DNA from: Utricularia gibba
Taxonomy: Eukaryota; Streptophyta; Magnoliopsida; Lamiales; Lentibulariaceae
Length of the DNA stretch: 64,000 nucleotides
Direction of reading: 5' to 3'
NCBI GenBank assembly: GCA_002189035.1
Contig: NEEC01000007.1
Span: forward strand, 2,294,001-2,358,000
The position numbers were made by a program, and so were the translations under genes. Shown piece by piece: positions 56,944 to 64,000 of this stretch (positions are counted from its first letter, which is position 1; each line of letters starts with the position of its first letter). The notes under the pieces are model-generated. The model saw only the letters and a list, made by a program, of their open reading frames with translations. It was not told where the DNA came from and did not search any database.

Positions 56944-59609
56944 CAGGCCGAGTTCACAGCTCAAGAATCTGCTCCACAGAAAAAGCAAATGCCTGTTGCT
57001 CTCAGAAATGATCCCTGAAGCAAAAGGGCATTCCCCTTTTCTTCATCATCAGCAACTGATTCTGATATCACAAAAAGACGTATCTTTTCATGTGCCTCTT
57101 GACATACAACTGGGAAATGAAGCAAAAAAGCTGCAGAAACTTAACGACCATTGGCAGAAGAAAATGCAGTAGGACCCCTAACACAAACAAAGGATAACAA
57201 CAAGACGGAAGAAACCCCATGTGCTAGCTTTGAAAAATGCCAACTACAAAGTTTCAAAAAACAAAAAAAAAATAAAAAATAAAACCTTCTCTCCATCACC
57301 CACCTCTGCTTCTCCATTGCTCATTACAACACACAGTCTTTTCACAATCCCCTTCATACAATTCTCCATGACAGCACTCAAATAATCTGAATCCAATTCA
57401 TGCCAACCTTCTGCTGCTACAATGGGTGCTCTCCATACCCTCAAATCTGAGCACATACGCAGGCGGAGCATGCACCCGTATCATGGGAACATTGCACATG
57501 CAAGCAATGACTTTGGATAAAGTGTGTGGGCATTCAGATTCAGAAATGCTTGGTCTTTCTTTCTCTTTAATGTATTTGGGGAAAGACAACCAACCTCGCA
57601 AATAATAATAATACGCAATGGCGTTGAAGTGACCACATGGGTCTAAATTGCGACAAGGACCGGACACCCCACCACCGTTTCATCGTTAGTCTGTAGTTAT
57701 CCATGGGATCAAGGTGAAACGCGTCACAAAAAAGGGTATATACGTAATTCACTTGTTCTTTCTGTCCTAAAGAGCTTGGAATTGTGGCTGATGTGTCACT
57801 AACGGTATTAATATCATTCAACCATATATAATTGATTTATTTAATATACATTTATTTTTAAATAACTTTATCAAAAAATTATCATAACTCTATACGTAAT
57901 TAGTATTAATGTTTTAAAAATTATAATTCAACTGCTTTGAATAATAAACCACTTATAATAAGGATTTGATTATTGTAACAAACAAATTTTACATCAGTAT
58001 TTATAAATAAAAAAATAATTATATAAAAAATTTCAAATAATTAGTAATTAATTAGATCTAATTTTTTTTAATAATGTTATCTAAATTTATTATATATTTG
58101 AAAAACATGTATTCATGCGATTTATCGAATCACTAATTTCAATATTGATGAAACTATTTTAAGATATAAAAAAATAAATTATAATTCAATCATGATTTAA
58201 TTATTAGTTGAGCTATAATTAGATCATGATCTAATGATTCAAATTTTATTTTATTTTTTAAAAAACGAAAAAGTTCAATTACAGTTTGAATTACAGTTAA
58301 ATTGTTCAAAATGTAAAAAGCTCATACGAGAGCGGTTGACGGTTCATTTTACATTTTATAACATAGGTCAATATACATTTTATATCTCCCACAATGAAAT
58401 AAACACTAACAATAACATAGTGAAAAACTAAAATGTTGTTAGAAAATCTCGGTCGTTGTTTTGAAAGAGGGAACGAACTGGACAAGCCCATTTGTAAAAC
58501 AGGATGCAATCGTGAATGGGCTGAGGTTTTCAGGCCCAAAAGAGAAATGGGAAGCAAACCCAATGACGTGATAAATAAGAGAATTTTTTTTTCATTCTCG
58601 TTTTATTTTTTTATTTAATTGTCGTTTTTCATTGATTGCATGGCTTTTTTAAAATCAATAAATAGAACGGGCCATGTTTGTTGGAGGATCAATGTGATAT
58701 CAATTGATGTTTGATTTTTCTTTTTAAATATAAATATATATATTCTTGTTGTACATAGTATTTCATTTCGAAGCTGTTAGTAGTATTGAATATTTCTATA
58801 ATTTATATAAATCATTATTAAATATTTCTACACATTTCTCTAAAATTTTGATTAAATATTGATGAATTGTTTTTTCATTTCATTATCAAATAATAATTAT
58901 TTTTTAAAACGCAAGGGCCGGGGCCGCCTTACCAACAATGGACATTCCACCTGACAAGGGCAATATCGACCTTTTACGAATTTCATACCGTTAGGTGAGG
59001 ACACGCTTGTCTCTACTCAATTTGCTTGCTAATCTCATCCTTGTTCCACTCCTCTGCTCCTCACTGCGATCTGCACTGTAGGGCTGAGCAGATCCCTCTC
59101 TATCTCTCAGTCCAGTGTTCGTTTCAAACGCTCAGGGAGGTAATCTTTATGTCAGATGTCCCGTTTTTGAATGCGTGTGTGAACTTTGTTTTGATTTTCC
59201 GTAGATCGAGTTTTTGCAATGAGTGAATCTACATGATTTTTGAAAAGAATATTGATGTCGGTGAATGTATATGTTCCTGTATATGGATGTGTGTAGATCC
59301 GGAATATTTCTGAAACTGGTGTGCAGATCTGAGTTGGATCTGAGATGGGAACTCAGCACTTGGAGGGATTGTGATTTTTGGTGACTGCACATTATGGAAT
59401 TTGTTTGATGTGTCTGCATGAGTATTTTTATGGGTTAAATTCTCCACTTCTTGTTAGAACTTATGTTGCCGTTGTTGATTCGGTGATCTTGATCATGATG
59501 ATGCATTCTTCTTCGGATTTTATCTTCTGCCACAAATGAAAAGTATGCTTTGTTTTGCAATGCCTGTTCTTAAAATGGTTGTGTGCCTTTTTGCTGAGAT
59601 GCAGAGAAA
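56944..59609. other. SCAB leader and promoter, AT-rich DNA, beta-tubulin promoter and leader
   Basis: Between 56944 and 57830 lies probable 5' UTR or promoter of the SCAB gene. Bases 57830-58900 are AT-rich without features. From about 59000 the tubulin promoter and leader begin. A leader intron is likely from 59140 (GAG|GTAATC) to 59604 (gcag), ending five bases before the ATG. Confidence 0.5.
59140..59604 (+). other. Probable intron in the 5' leader of beta-tubulin
   Basis: A good donor (GAG|GTAATCTTTATG) and an acceptor (TGAGATGCAG) enclose T-rich sequence directly before the ATG. Leader introns that raise expression are common in plant tubulin genes. No transcript was available to confirm it. 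Confidence 0.55.
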
Positions 59610-61396
59610 ATGAGAGAGATCCTTCACGTTCAGGGAGGGCAATGTGGCAACCAGATTGGTTCGAAGTTCTGGGAGGTTGTCTGTGATGAACATGGCATTG
59701 ATCCAACAGGAAGATATGTCGGAACTTCTGATTTGCAGTTGGAGCGTGTTAATGTTTACTACAATGAAGCTTCATGTGGTAGGTTTGTGCCACGTGCGGT
59801 GCTCATGGATCTGGAGCCTGGAACAATGGACAGCGTCCGCACTGGTCCTTATGGCCAAATATTCCGTCCAGATAACTTCGTCTTTGGTCAGTCTGGTGCT
59901 GGTAACAATTGGGCTAAAGGGCATTACACTGAGGGTGCTGAGCTGATTGACGCAGTTCTTGATGTTGTGAGGAAGGAAGCAGAGAATTGTGATTGTCTTC
60001 AAGGTGAGTACATTCAATTGAAGTATTCACTATCATATGTTGAATTGGAGAAATAAATCTGATCTATCATTTTTTTCTTGCACTTTTTGCTTATAGAAAT
60101 TTCATCTAATCAAACTTTCCTCTATATGCTGTAGAAATTTCATGTATTCTACCTCTCCCTGTGTTTCAGGTTTCCAAGTTTGCCACTCTCTTGGTGGAGG
60201 AACTGGTTCTGGAATGGGGACCTTACTTATCTCTAAGATCAGGGAAGAATACCCTGATAGGATGATGCTTACATTCTCGGTGTTCCCCTCTCCAAAGGTT
60301 TCAGATACAGTTGTTGAGCCATATAATGCTACCCTTTCTGTGCATCAGCTTGTTGAGAATGCAGATGAGTGCATGGTTCTTGACAATGAAGCTTTATATG
60401 ATATCTGCTTTAGGACCCTCAAGCTCACCACCCCTAGCTGTGAGTGTATAGTGTGCCTTGGAAATGTTTTCTTTTTTCTCGTTGTTAACTTATTGTGAAT
60501 TCCCTGCATAGTATGATCTTGTCAGACATATAATTACACACAAAATTGATTGTTTTTCATCCTCGCTAATGCTTGGAAGAGCAGTTCGTTTCTGTTACTT
60601 TCTATATTATGGTTTTGAATGTTGCTGATGGCATGAGGGTCATCAACCTTCGATTAAACCTCTTTGACATGTTTATTTCCACTAAATCATGTTTCTGATT
60701 TCTTGTTTTCTTGCTCATCCAGTTGGTGATCTGAATCATTTGATCTCTGCTACCATGAGTGGAGTGACATGCTGTCTCCGCTTCCCTGGACAACTCAACT
60801 CAGATCTGCGAAAGCTTGCAGTGAACTTGATTCCATTTCCTAGACTGCACTTCTTTATGGTTGGTTTCGCACCGCTGACGTCCCGTGGCTCTCAGCAGTA
60901 CCGTGCCCTCACTGTACCAGAACTCACCCAACAAATGTGGGACTCCAAAAACATGATGTGTGCAGCTGATCCTCGCCATGGACGCTATCTCACTGCATCA
61001 GCCATGTTCAGAGGCAAAATGAGCACCAAGGAAGTAGACGAACAGATGATCAATGTCCAGAACAAGAACTCATCATACTTCGTCGAGTGGATCCCAAACA
61101 ACGTGAAATCCAGTGTCTGTGATATACCACCAAGAGGACTCTCCATGGCATCCACCTTCATAGGCAACTCCACCTCAATCCAAGAAATGTTCAGACGTGT
61201 GAGCGAGCAGTTCACTGCTATGTTCAGGAGGAAGGCTTTCTTGCACTGGTACACCAGTGAAGGTATGGATGAAATGGAGTTCACTGAAGCGGAGAGCAAC
61301 ATGAATGATCTTGTTTCGGAGTACCAGCAATACCAGGATGCTACCGCTGATGATGACGCTGAGTATGAAGAGGAGGAGGAAGAGCCTGTGGCCTGA
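59610..61396 (+). CDS. Beta-tubulin (445 aa)
   Basis: Three exons, 59610-60003, 60170-60439 and 60723-61396, with introns at the two positions typical of plant beta-tubulin genes. The protein starts [20 protein letters not shown]; the MREI tetrapeptide is the known signal for co-translational autoregulation of tubulin mRNA. The GTP-binding tubulin signature GGGTGSGMG and the C-terminal acidic tail ([15 protein letters not shown]) are present. It forms alpha/beta dimers that build microtubules. Nothing departs from the family length. Confidence 0.98.
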
Positions 61397-61768
61397 GCAC
61401 CGGGAATGCTCTTCCCCTGCAGTAAATCTTCATGTGGTACTCTTATCTTATGTTTCTTTTCTGGTATGCAATTACACTTGTGGAACTCATCCCTCTCGTT
61501 GTGTTTCTTGTGTTGTACTACCTGTGGATTCTTGTCACGAGTGTTGTTGGCGGAGTTTGTTTCTCATTGGCGCAGAAACAAAGTCACAGTAAAGCAAGAA
61601 GAAACACATGAATATAAAAATGGCGAGCATTAGCATAGATATGAGAGTCCTAATTTTTTTTTTTTTTTTGAGCAGTTAAAATAAGAGCCCCAAGCAACTT
61701 CCCATCTGAGGTGCGTTACTGTTACACAAGTAAAAAGAAAAATTACCCGAATATTCAACCAGTACACA
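61397..61768. other. Shared 3' region of convergent tubulin and SLD5 genes
   Basis: A stretch of 372 bp between facing stop codons, with an A/T tract near 61657-61670. Only 3' UTRs are expected here. Confidence 0.5.
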
Positions 61769-62998
61769 TCACACGAGATCAATTTGCCCAGTTTCGACGA
61801 GTGGCTTGATGGATTTGTAGGGCAACGCGTACAAGTCGTCAGCCTCAATGTTAATAGGCTCCTCCATGCTGTGAACAATCCAAACATTAGCAAATACACA
61901 GAGGCAGTGACTATACATGAAGAGTAAAAAGAATGGCCTTTGATTACCCATCGTCCAGCTGAAAGGCTCCCAAAAACGTCTTGCTTCTGCAAATTACATA
62001 GACATCCAGCTTTGGCTCGGATACTGGCATAAATGTGAGAAGAAAACTGAGGTTACCAATCTGAGAGTTCATGTCCCATGTGTAAAGAAAGAAAGGTGAT
62101 AATGCTGCTTGTGATGTCTCACCCATATCATCCTCTTCACTGGCGGCAGATTGTCTCAAATGGGACTGGTACTGATCAGGCAACTTCGAGAGGACAGATG
62201 CTTCCAAGTGATGTTTTAGATCTGCAGCACATCTAAGACAAATATCAAGTTTCATTGTGAGCGAAGCCGCAAAAGTATATATCTTGAAATGAATGAGTAA
62301 AGCATCCAAACCTTCGGGCAAATTCTTGCTCATGGCTTGAAAGCCGGCTTCGTAGCTCTGCAGTTTTCTCTATGTGGAATGCATACTTCTCGATCTGCTA
62401 CGGCATGAATTACATGTGAGACATCAAACTATTTGGGGTGGGGGGACACAAAAAATTCCTATACACCCTGATACGTAAATCATTAGTGATTTGTTCTCAA
62501 CACTCCAAGATTAGGACATCCAATCATGATTACCTTTAGAAGACGAGTCCGGAGATATGATCGCAGGAGATACATGGTCCTGTCCATGTCCATCTGATAG
62601 AGGGAAACGGTAAGGGGATCAATACCACTTTTGTTAAACTCATCCACCATCTCTTCCTGAAAGCAGGAAAGAAATGTTACAGAAAGAAAGAATATACAGT
62701 AATGCGAGAAATTGGATCAATACACTTTTCTCAAGCACATTTTTATTAAATCAAACTAGCTCTCCCTGCAACATCCCTACCCATCCCCAGAGCATAGTGG
62801 ATTTGCTGGCACAAGCAAACAACTCACCATTAACTGGATTTGCTGGCGGGATCTGAGCACTAAGTCAGAGTCAAACTTTAAAATCTCAGGTGCAGCCTTC
62901 TCGTTCCTCCATGCATTTTTCAAGATCTCAACATCTGTCGTCAACATTAAGGAATCATAATCTTCAGCATTAGAGCCCTCTCCGCCAACTGAATCCAT
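61769..62998 (-). CDS. SLD5: GINS complex subunit SLD5 (220 aa)
   Basis: Six exons: 62828-62998, 62534-62656, 62312-62394, 62123-62232, 61948-62023 and 61769-61868 (663 bases). The A domain has SLMLTTDVEILKNAWRNEKA, APEILKFDSDLV, and LYQMDMDRTMYLLRSYLRTR; the B domain ends KPLVETGQIDLV, the classic SLD5 end. GINS (SLD5, PSF1, PSF2, PSF3) joins MCM2-7 and CDC45 to form the replicative helicase. The longer open frame starts with GTG at 63031; the first ATG is 62998 (MDSVGGEGSNAEDYD), the position taken here. An upstream coding exon cannot be excluded. Confidence 0.93.
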
Positions 62999-64000
62999 GG
63001 AGCACCTCTCGTTCTTTTTGTTATCTCCCACCTCCCTAATATCAAAAGGTTTTCTGGCAACATGATTCAGGCTTTAAAAAGAGCAGCGATATCTACATGT
63101 TAGAAGTTAACACATGCCTCTGTGAACAAACCATCATTGAAAATGGGAATGAAGAAAAATAACCAACCTTAGAGGTTCACGTGAGTTGATCACAATATAC
63201 TCCTGGGATAGTATTTTGCGCTGGCAGACTCAAAGATCTGCAAGCATTTAGAACAACAAATTACAAAAAAAAAAAAAAAAAAAAAAAAACCAAGAGCCAA
63301 AACTCTTTCCAGGAACATTGTCTAAATAAGGGGACACAACCAAGCTAGCAGACACATTTAATAGTAGAAAGCCGAAGATTCAGCAATAGCATTTTGAATC
63401 AGAAAATCAGTAAGACATCTTTTATCTCCATTATCTGCAAAACTCACATATTCTGAAAGTGCGAATCAACCACATTTTGCTTCCGCAGAGTTTAAGTGGC
63501 AGCACAGGGATGCAAAGTCTGAAACAGAAAATTTAGTAACAGATGAGGCGAACATTTCCATAAATGGCCGGGTAGATAAAGTGGAAACGATTAACCACCG
63601 AAAAAAGATGAGCCCAATCTTGTGCCTCTGGTTTCGATCGGCTGACTGGCGGCTCCACCTTGAGATGAGATGAACGCTGATTGCGAGCTTGCTTTCCCGT
63701 CTTCTTACTCCCTGTGTTGCTACACAAAAGGAACAAGATTTGGGGGGAGAAAACTTTGATTTTCAAAGAGGCCCTTGTCATGGACTGGAAACAAAATTAG
63801 GCCCAACTTATCACATATGATTGATGGGCTGCAATTTCACTTAATATTGGGCTTAGTTCCCAAATTTTAGAAACATTTAGGAAAATATTTTAAAATATTT
63901 TGAAAAATGTATTTTGTTGATTAATTGAGAATAATTTAAAACATTCTTCAAATATTATTTCTTTTTTTTAAAGACAAAAAAAATTGAAAGTCTGAACAAA
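62999..64000. other. SLD5 leader and promoter, window end
   Basis: Bases 62999-63250 are likely 5' UTR. An A-tract lies at about 63265-63289. A minus-strand frame of 82 residues with an ATG at 63781 has no recognised similarity and might be a leader ORF or chance. The end of the window is AT-rich. Confidence 0.4.

Noticed and set aside
1-64000. tRNA, rRNA, CRISPR arrays and intact transposons
   Set aside because: None was recognised on either strand. AT-rich stretches could hide degraded MITEs, but no terminal repeats with target-site duplications were identified by eye.

Overview
This window is nuclear DNA of a flowering plant. It carries about 18 intron-rich genes with plant-only content: a plasma-membrane H+-ATPase of plant type, the chlorophyll-synthesis cyclase CHL27, a PORR organelle RNA-binding protein, an HD-ZIP class II factor, a group A bZIP, a SUVH histone methyltransferase, a plant-type actin-binding SCAB protein and a plant MATE transporter. 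Intergenic DNA is very AT-rich, and no intact transposon was recognised. Spacing is about one gene per 3.5 kb, so this is a compact, gene-rich region. I could not place the species more finely than angiosperm.

Layout, left to right. 1-965: 3' end of a class VI receptor-like cytoplasmic kinase (+). 1769-3088: monoacylglycerol-lipase-like hydrolase (+, one frameshift). 4202-5542: PORR protein (+). 6850-11690: plasma-membrane H+-ATPase, 16 exons (-). 14469-15226: HD-ZIP II (+). 16804-18884: mitochondrial-type Obg GTPase (+). 19866-21098: ABI5/DPBF-like bZIP (+). 22837-25577: a large, almost perfect palindrome with two head-to-head copies of one GDSL esterase gene around a 112-bp spacer. 26151-27736: KDPG-aldolase-like protein (-). 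28142-30156: MATE transporter (-). 30942-32443: UBC22-type E2 (-). 34622-36210: CHL27/AcsF (-, one frameshift). 36775-38838: intronless SUVH1/3-type gene (-). 40728-44843: GH51 alpha-L-arabinofuranosidase (+). 45345-49028: nucleoporin ALADIN (-). 49990-50807: MYBC1/LUX-like GARP factor (-, one frameshift). 51547-53635: B-type cyclin (-). 54747-56943: SCAB-like actin-binding protein (-). 59610-61396: beta-tubulin (+). 61769-62998: GINS subunit SLD5 (-).

The genes do not form a pathway or an operon-like cluster; they are ordinary eukaryotic neighbours. Exon maps were built by joining protein homology with splice signals, and total coding lengths divide by three in every gene except the four carrying an apparent one-base loss.

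Three things stand out. First, the GDSL palindrome: arms of about 1.3 kb that differ only by one base as far as I could compare, with edges that coincide almost exactly with the start and stop codons, and a catalytic Ser replaced by Gly in both copies. Second, four genes each lack a single base beside a short G/C run, which looks more like a systematic assembly error than four independent pseudogenes. Third, unusual splicing: a clear U12-type AT-AC intron in ALADIN, GC-AG introns in three genes, and a UBC22 start codon isolated on its own exon.
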